From NCBI GenBank assembly GCA_047602055.1, contig JASGIG010000001.1:2232001-2296000 (forward strand): 64,000 bases of DNA, read 5' to 3'. The position numbers were made by a program, and so were the translations under genes. This document shows, in pieces, positions 25,491 through 33,988 of the stretch (within the stretch, counting starts at the first letter, position 1; each line of letters begins with the position of its first letter). The notes under the pieces were generated by a model that saw nothing but the letters and a program-made list of their open reading frames with translations, searched no databases and was not told the origin of the DNA. The stretch is from JAODBQ01 sp047602055 (lineage in GTDB: Bacteria; Actinomycetota; Acidimicrobiia; Acidimicrobiales; Ilumatobacteraceae).

Positions 25491-25584
25491 TGGCGATCCG
25501 CCATCACCGGTCCAAGACGCGGCGAGCACCGAAGCGCAGCGGCGGCGGCGAGCAGGCGCAGGGAGCAGTGCGACCGGAGCACGA
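25491..25584 (-). repeat. Interspersed repeat family 3, copy 2
   Basis: On the minus strand it begins directly after the P450 stop, and reads TCGTGCTCCGGTCGCACTGC, then TCCCTGCGCCTGC and GCTGCGCTTCGGTGCTCG, matching 22042-22130 after the MDR gene. The remainder of the gap (25289-25490) shows no gene or clear terminator. Confidence 0.5.
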
Positions 25585-26811
25585 TCAGAAGACGACTTGG
25601 ACCCGTTCGTAGCGGTCCATCCGCCGGGGATCGTGGCGGACCTCGCCGGGGGCGAGGCGCATCGACGGGGCCCGCTCGAGCAGGCGGTCGATGGCGATCG
25701 TCGTCTGCATCCGGGCCAGGGGGGCGCCGATGCAGTAGTGGATGCCCTGGCCGAACGACGCCGACACGACCTCGGGACGGGTGATGTCGAAGCGCTCGGG
25801 GTGGTCGGGCCAGCGGGCCGGGTCGCGGTTCGCCGCCCCGAGCGCCAGCCGGACGGTGGCGCCGCGCGGGATCGTGCGGCCGCCGATCTCGACGTCGTCG
25901 AGCACCAGTCGCGGGGTGGTCGTCTGCTGGTTCGGGTGGTGGTAGCGGAGGATCTCGGTGATCGCCCCGTCGAGCAGCGAGCGGTCGGCGCGCAGCTCGG
26001 CGAGCTGCTCGGGGTGCTGCAGCAGCAGGAGCACGCCGCTGGAGATCATCCGCTCGGTCGTCGTCCCGGCGGCGTTGTAGATCGTCAGCAGCGCGGCGAG
26101 GATCTCGGCCTCGGTCAGGTGGTCGCCGTCCTCCTCGGCCTGCACGAGCGCGGTGACGAGGTCGTCGCGCGGGTCGGTGCGGCGCTCGTCGACGACGCCG
26201 CGGATGAAGTCGAGCTGCCACACCAGCGCGTCGCGCCCGGCCTGGCGCTGGGCGGCGCTGGCGGTCGGGTCGCCGAGTCGCTCGGTGTCCTCGAACGAGG
26301 CGCGGAACCGGTCGCGGGCGTCGGCCGGGATGCCGATCATCTCGGACGCGATGGTGATCGTCAGCGGGAACGCCAGCTCGGTGACGAGGTCCATCGAGCC
26401 GGCGGCGACGCCGGTGTCGAGCATGCCGTCGACCAGCTCGGTCACCCGGGCGCGCTGCTCCTGCACGGCGGAGCGGGTGAACGCCTGCTGGACGAGCTTG
26501 CGCAGCCGCGTGTGGTCCGGCGGATCCTTCATGTTGAACGAGTGCAGGACCACCCGTTGCGCGGCGTCGAACGGGTCCGCCGGGTCGGCGGTGCGCGCCG
26601 GGCGCCGGCCGGCCGTCGGCAGTGCCGCCTTCTTGGACCACTCGCTCGACAGCCGCGGGTCGCGGAACGCCGTGGCCACGTCGTCGTAGCGGGTCAGCAG
26701 CCAGTAGCCGTGCCCGCTCTCGTGCACCGGGTCGTGCTCACGGATCCACCGCAGCGTCGGCGCCGGGTCCTCCAGGAACTCGTCGGCATGCAGATCGAGC
26801 GGCAGGGTCAT
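25585..26811 (-). CDS. Cytochrome P450 monooxygenase (second)
   Basis: The 408-residue soluble P450 has heme loop SFGQGIHYCIGAPLAR with ligand C360, ExxR-region EILRYHHPNQQ and PPDHTRLR in the B/C region. The I-helix reads NAAGTTTER: the usual acid before the threonine is replaced by Thr, a change found in some biosynthetic and catabolic P450s that can alter proton delivery. It is the last gene of an operon with an alpha/beta hydrolase and a double CaiB transferase, 43 bp after the latter, suggesting that oxidation, CoA activation and hydrolysis act on one compound. No ferredoxin adjoins it; the one at 11772 might serve both. Confidence 0.93.
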   Translation of the reverse strand: MTLPLDLHADEFLEDPAPTLRWIREHDPVHESGHGYWLLTRYDDVATAFRDPRLSSEWSKKAALPTAGRRPARTADPADPFDAAQRVVLHSFNMKDPPDHTRLRKLVQQAFTRSAVQEQRARVTELVDGMLDTGVAAGSMDLVTELAFPLTITIASEMIGIPADARDRFRASFEDTERLGDPTASAAQRQAGRDALVWQLDFIRGVVDERRTDPRDDLVTALVQAEEDGDHLTEAEILAALLTIYNAAGTTTERMISSGVLLLLQHPEQLAELRADRSLLDGAITEILRYHHPNQQTTTPRLVLDDVEIGGRTIPRGATVRLALGAANRDPARWPDHPERFDITRPEVVSASFGQGIHYCIGAPLARMQTTIAIDRLLERAPSMRLAPGEVRHDPRRMDRYERVQVVF

Positions 26812-26854
26812 GGGCGCATCCTGTCATCGGCGTGACTGGAGCGCCGAGCCCCGT

Positions 26855-29164
26855 TCAGCCGGGCAGCACGGGGTTGTCGGCGGTGATGCCGCTGGCGTAC
26901 AGCGCCTCGATGCGCTCCTCGCCGATGCCGGCCTCGCGCAGGATGTCGCGGTTGTGCTGGGCGAACAGCGGGGCCGGGCGGGTGAAGCGTGCCGGGGTGC
27001 GCGAGAAGCGCCACGGCCACGTCGGCGCGGGGTACGCGCCGACCACCGGGTACACCATCGTCTGGAACATGCCGCGCTCGTGGATGTGCGGGTCGGGGAG
27101 GATCTGCCAGTTGGCCAGCACCGGTGCCGCCGGCACGCCGGCCGCCTGCAGCGCCGCGGCCACCTCGTACTGCTCCAGCGGAGCGGTCCACGTCGAGATC
27201 GCCGCATCCAGCTCGTCGTGGCGCGCCCGGCGACCGGCCAGCGTGGCGAGCTCGGCGTCGTCGGCCAGGTCGTCGCGGCCGATCAGGTGGGCGACGGCGC
27301 GCCACTCGTCGGCGGAGCGCACCGACAGTGCCACCCAGTTGTCGGTGCCGACGCAGCGGTACACGCCCTGCGGGGCCAGTCGGGGATCGCGGTTGCCCAT
27401 CGGCGGACGCAGCTCGCCGGTGCGCTGCAACGACATCAGCGCATCGACGCACATCGACACGCCGGACTCGTTGAGCGACATCTCGATCCACTGCCCCTCG
27501 CCGGTGCGCTCGCGGTGGTGCAGCGCCGCCATGATCGCCAGCGTCGCGTAGTTGCCCGACACCGGGTCGGCGTAGAACAGCGTCGTGCGCGACAGCTGAC
27601 CGTCGGGGTAGCCGGTGATCGACGTCAGCGAGCTGGTCGTCTCGATGTTCGCCCCGTAGGCCACCCAGTCGCGCTTGGGGCCGTCGGCGCCGTAGCCCGA
27701 CATCGACACCATGATCACCGACGGGTTGACGGCGCGCAGCGCCTCGTAGTCGAGGCCGAGGTTGGGCATCACCCGGGCGCTGTTGTTCTCCAGGACGACG
27801 TCGGCGTGGCGGACGAGGTCGAGGAACGCCTCCCGGCCATCCGGCTGGGACAGGTCGATGCACACGCCGCGCTTGTTGCGGTTCAGCTCGTTGAAGTACA
27901 TCGCCCGGTGCCACGACTGGCGCTGCAGGTCCTGGTGGGGGCCGACCCACACCAGCGCCCGCGTCGCCGGCCGGGTGGCCCACTCGACCTTGACGCTGTC
28001 GGCGCCGAGGTCGGCGAGGAAGCGCCCGGCGATCGGCCCGGCCCAGTTCGTGGTGACCTCGACGATCCGCAGGCCGTCCAACGGTCCCCGCGCGGAGGTC
28101 GTTGCACCTGCAACGACCTCCGCGGCGGGAGGCGGCGTCGCGCCGGACGAGGCGCCGAGCGCCGGTGCCGGGCCGCGCCGGTGCGGCTGGGTGCTCGTGA
28201 ACCGGTACGGCTGGCCGGGGAAGCGCACGTCGCCCTCGACCTCCCACCAGTCCCTGGCGGCGAGCTGCTCGTCGGCGAGGACGTCCTCGCCGGTCAGGAC
28301 CGGGGTGACGGCGACGCGCAGCAGCTGGCCGAGCTCGACGATCTCGGCGACGGTCTTGTCCCTGGCCCACTCGGCGACGGCCGCGAAGATCCGGTCGAGG
28401 TTGGCGTACCACGTCGGCAGGTCGGCGGTGAGGTTCTCGTCCATCAGGTCCGGCCGCTCGATCATCACGAACAGCTCGTCCTTGGGGACGATGCGCATCA
28501 CGTAGACCCAGCCGTCCTTGGCCTCGATCAGGTCCATCGGCACACGGCCGAGCAGCTGCCCGTTCGCGGCCCACGACGTCACCAGCCAGGCGTGGGCGAC
28601 GAGCATCGCCTCCAGGTGGCTGACCTCGACGTGCTGGCCGAGCCCGCTGGCCCGCCGCTCGTGCACGCCGACCAGCGCGGCGATCGCCGCGTGCACGCCG
28701 GCGTGCAGCTCGGCCTGCGGGCCCGGCACCCAGATCGGCTCGCGGTCGGGCGCACCGGTGAAGTACAGGTAGCCGCCCATCGCCCAGGTGACGATGTCGC
28801 TGCTGGCCCAGTCGGCGTACGGGCCGGAGCGCCCGAACGGCGAGACGTCGACGACGACGGCGGTGCCGGGCGCGGCGCCCGTCGCCGCGTCGTGCCACGG
28901 CGACGAGCCGTCGGTGAGGATCACGTCGGCGGCCGCCAGCCACGGCGTGGCGTCGCCGGTGACGACCGACTCCTTCCCGCCGGCGAGGTGGTCGAACAGG
29001 TCGTCGGCGCGCAGCGCGCTGCCGCCGTCGCCCTCGACCATCACCACCCGCGCCCCGAGGTCGGCGAGCAGCTTGCCGGCGAAGCCGCCGGCCACCGACC
29101 CGCTGAGGTCGATCACGAGCAGGTCGTCGAGCGCCGCCTTCGTCGTGTCGGCTGCGCCGGTCAC
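26855..29164 (-). CDS. Tandem-domain CaiB/BaiF (family III) CoA-transferase
   Basis: This 769-residue chain is two family III CoA-transferase domains fused head to tail. Domain 1 (about 1-390): LLVIDLSGSVAGGFAGKLLA, DLGARVVMVE and SGLGQHVEVSHLEA. Domain 2 (about 410-769): LRIVEVTTNWAGPIAGRFLA, LGADSVKVEW, RNKRGVCIDLSQPDGR and YGADGPKRDW. Family members move CoA between acyl groups through an aspartyl anhydride. Domain 1 is short and diverged and may be structural. The linker at residues 345-365 is Ala/Pro-rich. GTG 29164 overlaps the hydrolase stop by four bases. Such double proteins occur in actinobacterial steroid- and terpenoid-type catabolic clusters; the substrate here is unknown. Confidence 0.9.
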   Translation of the reverse strand: MTGAADTTKAALDDLLVIDLSGSVAGGFAGKLLADLGARVVMVEGDGGSALRADDLFDHLAGGKESVVTGDATPWLAAADVILTDGSSPWHDAATGAAPGTAVVVDVSPFGRSGPYADWASSDIVTWAMGGYLYFTGAPDREPIWVPGPQAELHAGVHAAIAALVGVHERRASGLGQHVEVSHLEAMLVAHAWLVTSWAANGQLLGRVPMDLIEAKDGWVYVMRIVPKDELFVMIERPDLMDENLTADLPTWYANLDRIFAAVAEWARDKTVAEIVELGQLLRVAVTPVLTGEDVLADEQLAARDWWEVEGDVRFPGQPYRFTSTQPHRRGPAPALGASSGATPPPAAEVVAGATTSARGPLDGLRIVEVTTNWAGPIAGRFLADLGADSVKVEWATRPATRALVWVGPHQDLQRQSWHRAMYFNELNRNKRGVCIDLSQPDGREAFLDLVRHADVVLENNSARVMPNLGLDYEALRAVNPSVIMVSMSGYGADGPKRDWVAYGANIETTSSLTSITGYPDGQLSRTTLFYADPVSGNYATLAIMAALHHRERTGEGQWIEMSLNESGVSMCVDALMSLQRTGELRPPMGNRDPRLAPQGVYRCVGTDNWVALSVRSADEWRAVAHLIGRDDLADDAELATLAGRRARHDELDAAISTWTAPLEQYEVAAALQAAGVPAAPVLANWQILPDPHIHERGMFQTMVYPVVGAYPAPTWPWRFSRTPARFTRPAPLFAQHNRDILREAGIGEERIEALYASGITADNPVLPG

Positions 29165-30123
29165 GGCACGTCGAGGACGTCGGGGCCGAGATGGCGCGGC
29201 TGGCGCTCGTGCGGCGGGGTGACCGGTGGGCCGTCGACGGGGACGGTGCGGGTCAGGAACTCGATGACCGAGCCGGCGAAGATGTCGTTGCGGTCGCCGG
29301 CGACCATGTGCCCGGCGCCGGTGACGTTGACGTACTCGCTGGCCGGGCACAGCGCCAGGAACGACTGCGCGCCCTCCTCGGTGAGGATGTCGGACAGGCC
29401 GCCGCGCACCAGCAGCGTCGGCAGCTTCAGGTTGCGGGCGCACTCCTCCAGGCGGACGACGCGATCGTCGAGGTTGCGCGCCCCGGTGCGGAACTTCGGG
29501 TCCCAGTGCCAGTGGAAGCGGCCGTCCTCGCCGAGGCGGACGTTCTTGGCCAGGCCGTCGAGGTTCTTCGGGCGGGTGCGGTGCGGCTGGTAGCCGGCGA
29601 TCGCGTCGGCCACCTGGTCCAACGTCTCGAAGCCCTCGGGGCGCTGCTCCATGAACGCGCCGATCTTGGCGACGCCGGCCGGGTCGATGCGCGGGGCGAT
29701 GTCGACGAGCACGAGCGCGGTGGCGTCGACGCGGTCCTCGCCGGCGGCGACGAGGCTGACCCCGCCACCCATCGACGCGCCGACGAGCACCGGGCGGCGG
29801 TTGCCGAGCTGCCCGATCAGGGCGACGAGGTCGTCGACCATCGCGTCCTGGCCGTAGACGCCGTCGGGCGCCCACGTCGAGTCGCCGTGGCCGCGGGCGT
29901 CGAAGGCGATGGCGTGGTAGCCGGCGGCGCCGAGCGTCTCGCCGGCGCCCTTCCACGCGTGGCGGGTCTGGCCGCCGCCGTGCTGCAGCAGCACGAGCGG
30001 CCCGTCCTGCGGCCCCCACGAGTCGCCGGCGAGCACCACGCCGCCCGTCCCGTCCCAGTGATGCATCGGCTCGGGCGTGCCGGGCAGCCGTCGCCCGGCG
30101 CCGCTGGGTGCGTCGTCGTCCAC
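29161..30123 (-). CDS. Alpha/beta hydrolase
   Basis: The 320-residue protein has the alpha/beta-hydrolase core: LVLLQHGGGQTRHAWKG (oxyanion), FDARGHGDSTW, the nucleophile elbow VGASMGGGVS, and the catalytic His in GAGHMVAGDRND. It may cleave an ester, thioester or C-C bond. It is the promoter-proximal gene of the operon hydrolase / CoA-transferase / P450. GTG 30123 is chosen as the last upstream start before the hydrolase core that is still outside the repeat region; ATG 30066 (MHHWDGTGG) is an alternative. The 385 bp upstream hold three 45-bp dyad repeats and no gene. Confidence 0.88.
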   Translation of the reverse strand: MDDDAPSGAGRRLPGTPEPMHHWDGTGGVVLAGDSWGPQDGPLVLLQHGGGQTRHAWKGAGETLGAAGYHAIAFDARGHGDSTWAPDGVYGQDAMVDDLVALIGQLGNRRPVLVGASMGGGVSLVAAGEDRVDATALVLVDIAPRIDPAGVAKIGAFMEQRPEGFETLDQVADAIAGYQPHRTRPKNLDGLAKNVRLGEDGRFHWHWDPKFRTGARNLDDRVVRLEECARNLKLPTLLVRGGLSDILTEEGAQSFLALCPASEYVNVTGAGHMVAGDRNDIFAGSVIEFLTRTVPVDGPPVTPPHERQPRHLGPDVLDVP

Positions 30124-30182
30124 GTCGCAGTGTCTACCGGATCGCGCCCGGACGCCGGTCAGCGAGCCCGTCCGGAGTGTTC

Positions 30183-30428
30183 GTGTCACCACACAAACGC
30201 ACACGTCGGCTTGTGCGCTGACACAAAGCGGGGTGGGCGGCTCGGGACCGGAGCGTGGCCGGCCGGCGTCCGGAGCCGGGCTTCGGGGTTTGTGTCACCA
30301 CACAAACGTGCACGTCGCCTTGTGTGCTGACACAAAGCTCGGGGTGGACGGCGGCGGCCGCAGCGTCAGACTCACCAGGATCTGTGTCATCACACAAACG
30401 CACACGTCGCTTTGTGCGCTGACACAAA
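30183..30428. repeat. Three copies of a 45-bp dyad repeat with TTTGTGTCA ends
   Basis: Copies at 30183-30227, 30292-30336 and 30384-30428 share GTGTCA-C-CACACAAAC, CACGTCG and GCTGACACAAA with few differences. Outer ends are inverted (TTTGTGTCA/TGACACAAA), and inner CACAA/TTGTG pairs add a second dyad, so each copy can form a cruciform. Spacers are 64 and 47 bp and unrelated, so this is not a CRISPR. The copies lie between the start of the hydrolase operon and the stop of a membrane protein gene; they could be operators, iteron-like protein sites or a small transposable palindrome. Confidence 0.75.
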
Positions 30429-30433
30429 CCCGG

Positions 30434-30490
30434 GAGCACCCGGAGCGGAGCACAGAGCGAGCGCAGCGAGCGGGCCGCTTCGGCCCGGGC
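30434..30490 (-). repeat. GAGCGAGCG-rich 3'-flanking element, possibly family 2
   Basis: Between the last dyad repeat and the stop of the membrane protein gene, the run CAGAGCGAGCGCAGCGAGCG followed by GGCCGCTTCGGCC resembles family 2 elements and contains a GGCCG-CTT-CGGCC hairpin that could end transcription of the minus-strand gene. Confidence 0.4.
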
Positions 30491-30508
30491 ATCAGATCCG
30501 GTCGACCG

Positions 30509-31636
30509 TCACAACAGCCGGTTCAGCCAGGGTTCGACGACGGACGACGAGGGGAGCCAGGTCCAGGCGACGGCGAGCTCGGCGGCAACGCCGACGGCGA
30601 TCAGGACGTGGTCCGGGGTGCCGATCCGCTCGGGGATCGTCATGGCCGCGAGCGTGGCCAGCAGCACGACCGCGAGCACGTCCGGGTAGTTCAGCCCGAC
30701 GGTCCAGCCGACGACCAGCGCCAGCAGCGGCAGCAGGTACCCACCGAGCATCGACAGTGGCCGGTGGATCGCCATGACGATGGCGACGGCGACGAACAGC
30801 GGCGAGCGCAGGACCACGCCGGCGAGCCGCTGGACGGCGTCGCCGACCGTCGGCCCGAAGCCGCCGCGGAACGCGAACAGGTCGAGGTCGACGCGCACCG
30901 TGTGGAACGCCGAGCCGGTGAAGCGCCACTCCACGAACCACCACGACGCCAGCGCCGCAGCCGCCGGGAACGCGAACACCAGCACCGTTGCCCGCGTCAC
31001 GCCGCGCTCGCCGCGGTAGCGGGCGATGGCGATCAGCGGCGCCGCCGCAGCGAGCGCCAGCGCGTAGATCACCGCCGCCGGGTCGCACAGCACCGCCGCC
31101 CCGAGCGCCAGCCCGGTGACGAAGCCGCCGATCGTCTCGCCATCCATCGCGAAGCGCTCGAACCCGTCGATCGCCACGACCAGCAGGCTCAGCCCCATCA
31201 CCGCGGCGGTGTCCTGGGTGAGCACGTACCACGCCGCCGGGGTGGCGACGATCGCCGCGACCAGCGCCACCCGCAGCCACAGCGGCAGCCCGCGCGCCGT
31301 CAGCCGCTCGGCGACCACCAGCCCGGCGAGTGCGGCGAACACGCAGCCGGCGACGACCAGCAGCGCTGGGCCGCGCACGATGCTGGCGACGAACGTCGGG
31401 ATCGGCGGGTACGCGAAGCGAACCCCCTCGAAGCCCATCGCGCGGGCCAGTGCACCCCGTTCCAGCAGCAGTTCGTCGGCAGCGCCCGCGCCCGTCCGCC
31501 CGAGGACGACGGTGGCGACGGCGACGAGCGGGACGAAGATCGCTCCGCGCACCGCCCAGCGGGCGGACGACTCAGCCGACCACTGCGGTCTGACCTGAGG
31601 TGGCAGGACGTGCAGCGCCGACGGTGCTGATGCCAT
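30509..31636 (-). CDS. Polytopic membrane protein, glycosyltransferase partner
   Basis: I do not recognise a specific family. The 375-residue protein has about nine or ten hydrophobic segments, beginning after AVRGAIFVPLVAVATVVLG and ending in a WTWLPSSS tail; a loop with FAYPPIPTFVASIVRG precedes the second segment. The arrangement recalls GT-C type membrane glycosyltransferases, and the segment LASWWFVEWRFTGSAFHTV would be in an extracytoplasmic loop. Its ATG (31636) lies 65 bases inside the 3' end of the glycosyltransferase gene in another frame, so the two are tightly linked and probably act together in making or exporting a polysaccharide. Confidence 0.75.
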   Translation of the reverse strand: MASAPSALHVLPPQVRPQWSAESSARWAVRGAIFVPLVAVATVVLGRTGAGAADELLLERGALARAMGFEGVRFAYPPIPTFVASIVRGPALLVVAGCVFAALAGLVVAERLTARGLPLWLRVALVAAIVATPAAWYVLTQDTAAVMGLSLLVVAIDGFERFAMDGETIGGFVTGLALGAAVLCDPAAVIYALALAAAAPLIAIARYRGERGVTRATVLVFAFPAAAALASWWFVEWRFTGSAFHTVRVDLDLFAFRGGFGPTVGDAVQRLAGVVLRSPLFVAVAIVMAIHRPLSMLGGYLLPLLALVVGWTVGLNYPDVLAVVLLATLAAMTIPERIGTPDHVLIAVGVAAELAVAWTWLPSSSVVEPWLNRLL

Positions 31637-33461
31637 GGACGGTCTTCTCCCAGTAGTGCGGCTTGACCAGGAGCTGCCACAGCGCCTTGTAGGAGGCGAT
31701 CGAGTGCAGCACCCAGTACAGCGGGTTGAGCAGGCTCCACGGCACGAGCCGGTAGCGCTGGCGCTTGAACGCACCCATCATCGACAGGTAGATCATCGCC
31801 GCGTTGCCGAGCAGCAGGTTGGCCAGGCTGAGCCACACGGCCCACGCCGGCAGGATCCCTTCGAGCGCACCGGGCGACACGAGCGACAGCAGGAACACGA
31901 GCCACAGGGGTGGGGCGATCAGGAACGTGAACGGCGTCCCGCCGATCAGCAGGGCGAACGCCGTCGCTCGCCGCCAGCCGGCCGTGCGCACCAGCCCGGC
32001 GGGATCGCGCAGGTGCACGAGCACGGTCTGCAGGTAGCCCTTGATCCACCGGGAGCGCTGGCGGATCCAGTTGTGGCCGGAGCGGTTGGCCTCCTCGTAC
32101 GTCGTCGAGTTGATCACGCCGACCGAGTAGCCGAGTGCCGAGGCGCGGATGCCGAGGTCGGCGTCCTCGGTGACGTTGAACGGGTCCCAGCCACCGAGCT
32201 GGCGGAGCACGTCGACGCGGAAGTGGTTGGACGTGCCGCCGAGCGGGATCGGCAGCTTGTAGCTGTCGAGGCCGGGGAGCATGTAGTCGAACCAGAACGA
32301 GTACTCGAGGGTGAACATGCGGGTCAGCGCGTTCTCCTCGACGTTCCAGTAGTTCAGCGCCGCCTGGACGCATGCCCGCTCCGGCCCGCTGCGCTGGAAG
32401 GCGATGATCGCCTTCTTCAGCTGGTCCGGGTCGGGGCGGTCCTCGGCGTCGTAGATCACCAGGTACTCGCCGCGAGTGAAGAACAGCCCGACGTTGCACG
32501 CCTTCGGCTTCGTCTTCGGCAGGCCGTCGGGGACGACGAGCAGCGTGAAGTGCGGTGGCGGCTTGGCGGCGCGCGCCGCCTCGAGCGTCTCGACGTCGTC
32601 CTCCTCCAGGAGGATCAGCACCTGCAGCTTCTCGGGCGGGTAGTCGAGAGCGCCGAGGTTCTCGACGAGATCGGCGACGACGTTCGCCTCGCGGTACACG
32701 GGGACGAGCACCGTGTAGACCGGCAGATCCTCGTCGCGCAGCGCGGCGACGTCGGCGTCGGTGATGCCCTCGTCCTGCTCGTGCCGGGCGCCGCGCAGGC
32801 AGACCATGAACTTGAACAGCACGCTGGCGAGGAACGCCAGGCTGCCGCCGACGGCGAGCACGGTGAGTGCCGGGCGGGTGGCCAGCAGCAGCCCGAGCAC
32901 GACGACGACCACGACGACGAGGCCGACGCCTTTCTGACCGCGGGTGATCGTGATCCTCGCCGACTGATCGGCCGCTCGGCGCCACAGGCCGTAGCAGGCC
33001 TCGTCGAGGACGTGCTCGCGGTGGCCGCGGCGCACCGCGTCGGCGATGTCGAGGAACGTCGTCACCGCGACGCGCACCGGTTCGCCGACGGCCGCCTGCA
33101 TCGCCGCGACGTGCTTGGGCGTCGGCTGCTCGCTGGTGGCGACGAGCACCACGCCGTCGGGCTCGCGGCCCACCGGGATCCAGCGGTCGCGCAGGGCGTC
33201 GTCCGGGCTCAGGCGAGCCAGCAGGCTGGGGTCGCAGTTGGTGACGCGCAGGTCGACGAACGGGCACGACCAGCGCGCCGCGAGGAAGCGGTAGAGCGTG
33301 TCACGGCGGATCGCGCCGATGGCGACCAGCGCCTCGCCGAACGGCAGGTCGCTGCGGGCGCAGACCACCTCGGCCCGTTCGAGGTCCGACGGTTGGACGA
33401 GTCCCGCCTCGACCAGCGCGGCGCCGGTCCTGAGCTCGACGCTCGGTGCTGTGGCCGCCAC
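31572..33461 (-). CDS. BcsA-like family 2 glycosyltransferase with N-terminal GspE-N (MshEN) domain
   Basis: The 629-residue protein starts with a domain like the N terminus of type II secretion ATPases (ALVEAGLVQPSDLERAEVV ... LARLSPDDALRDRWIPVGRE, about 1-140), known in other proteins to bind cyclic-di-GMP. Two membrane segments follow near 180-220. The GT-2 domain has VLVPVYREANV, YDAEDRPDP (DxD), TEDADLG (TED) and QRSRWIKGY (QxxRW), the marks of processive beta-glycan synthases. At least four C-terminal membrane segments form the export channel. It would polymerise a surface polysaccharide, perhaps switched by cyclic-di-GMP. Its GTG/ATG start at 33461 follows a long gap to the monooxygenase relic. 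Confidence 0.88.
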   Translation of the reverse strand: MAATAPSVELRTGAALVEAGLVQPSDLERAEVVCARSDLPFGEALVAIGAIRRDTLYRFLAARWSCPFVDLRVTNCDPSLLARLSPDDALRDRWIPVGREPDGVVLVATSEQPTPKHVAAMQAAVGEPVRVAVTTFLDIADAVRRGHREHVLDEACYGLWRRAADQSARITITRGQKGVGLVVVVVVVLGLLLATRPALTVLAVGGSLAFLASVLFKFMVCLRGARHEQDEGITDADVAALRDEDLPVYTVLVPVYREANVVADLVENLGALDYPPEKLQVLILLEEDDVETLEAARAAKPPPHFTLLVVPDGLPKTKPKACNVGLFFTRGEYLVIYDAEDRPDPDQLKKAIIAFQRSGPERACVQAALNYWNVEENALTRMFTLEYSFWFDYMLPGLDSYKLPIPLGGTSNHFRVDVLRQLGGWDPFNVTEDADLGIRASALGYSVGVINSTTYEEANRSGHNWIRQRSRWIKGYLQTVLVHLRDPAGLVRTAGWRRATAFALLIGGTPFTFLIAPPLWLVFLLSLVSPGALEGILPAWAVWLSLANLLLGNAAMIYLSMMGAFKRQRYRLVPWSLLNPLYWVLHSIASYKALWQLLVKPHYWEKTVHGISTVGAARPATSGQTAVVG

Positions 33462-33493
33462 GGCTGGTGATCGTATCTGATGGTGTGCTCCGC

Positions 33494-33975
33494 TCAGGCG
33501 CTCGCGCCCCCGTGCCTGCGGCGCGGCTCGACGACGTAGTCGGCGAGGTCGACGTGCGACGTCTCGGCGAACAGGTCGACGTTGCGGAACGGGTGGTTGA
33601 CGCGGAACGGGTGGTTGACGACGACACGGGCCTTGTCGTTGCGGTGGTAGGTCGGCACGCCCGGATGGGTCCAGACCATCTGCTCGTGGGCGGCGTCGAT
33701 CCGCTCGTCGTACGCCGCGTGCACTTCGCGACGGACCTCCAGAGCGCCGATGCCCTCGCGCAGCGTCGTGCGCACCGCGTCCGTCACGTCGCGCATCAGC
33801 ATCTCCATCACGAAGATGATCGAGCCGCCGTGACCGGGTTGGGTGTTCGGGCCGTACTGCACGAACAGCCGGCGAAGCGGTCGAGGCCCGGGATGTCCGG
33901 GTACTTCAGCGGGTTGAAGATCCCGGTGGCGCTGATCACGACGTTCGGGCGTTGCTGCGTGGTCGTGCCGTCGGG
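33494..33975 (-). pseudogene. Remnant of an FAD-dependent Baeyer-Villiger-type monooxygenase
   Basis: The last 120 codons match the C terminus of 4-hydroxyacetophenone-type monooxygenases: YGPNTQPGHGGSIIFVMEM, MVWTHPGVPTYHRND and LADYVVEP. Just upstream, in a neighbouring frame, PNVVISATGIFNPLKYPDIP is the family's central ATG segment, but the sequence between them is missing and no N terminus exists. An 18-bp tandem duplication adds NHPFRV near the C terminus. The gene is therefore a decayed piece with an internal deletion and frameshift. A full-length relative would insert oxygen next to a ketone, fitting the oxidative catabolism of this region. Confidence 0.8.
33584..33619. repeat. 18-bp tandem duplication
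   Basis: GCGGAACGGGTGGTTGAC occurs twice without a gap (33584-33601 and 33602-33619) inside the monooxygenase remnant, repeating six codons. It is probably a replication-slippage product in a gene no longer under selection. Confidence 0.85.
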
Positions 33976-33988
33976 CAGCGTCAGTCGG

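Noticed and set aside
30183..30428. Possible CRISPR array
   Set aside because: Only three copies, spacers differ in length (64 and 47 bp), repeats have double dyads and no cas genes occur in the window.
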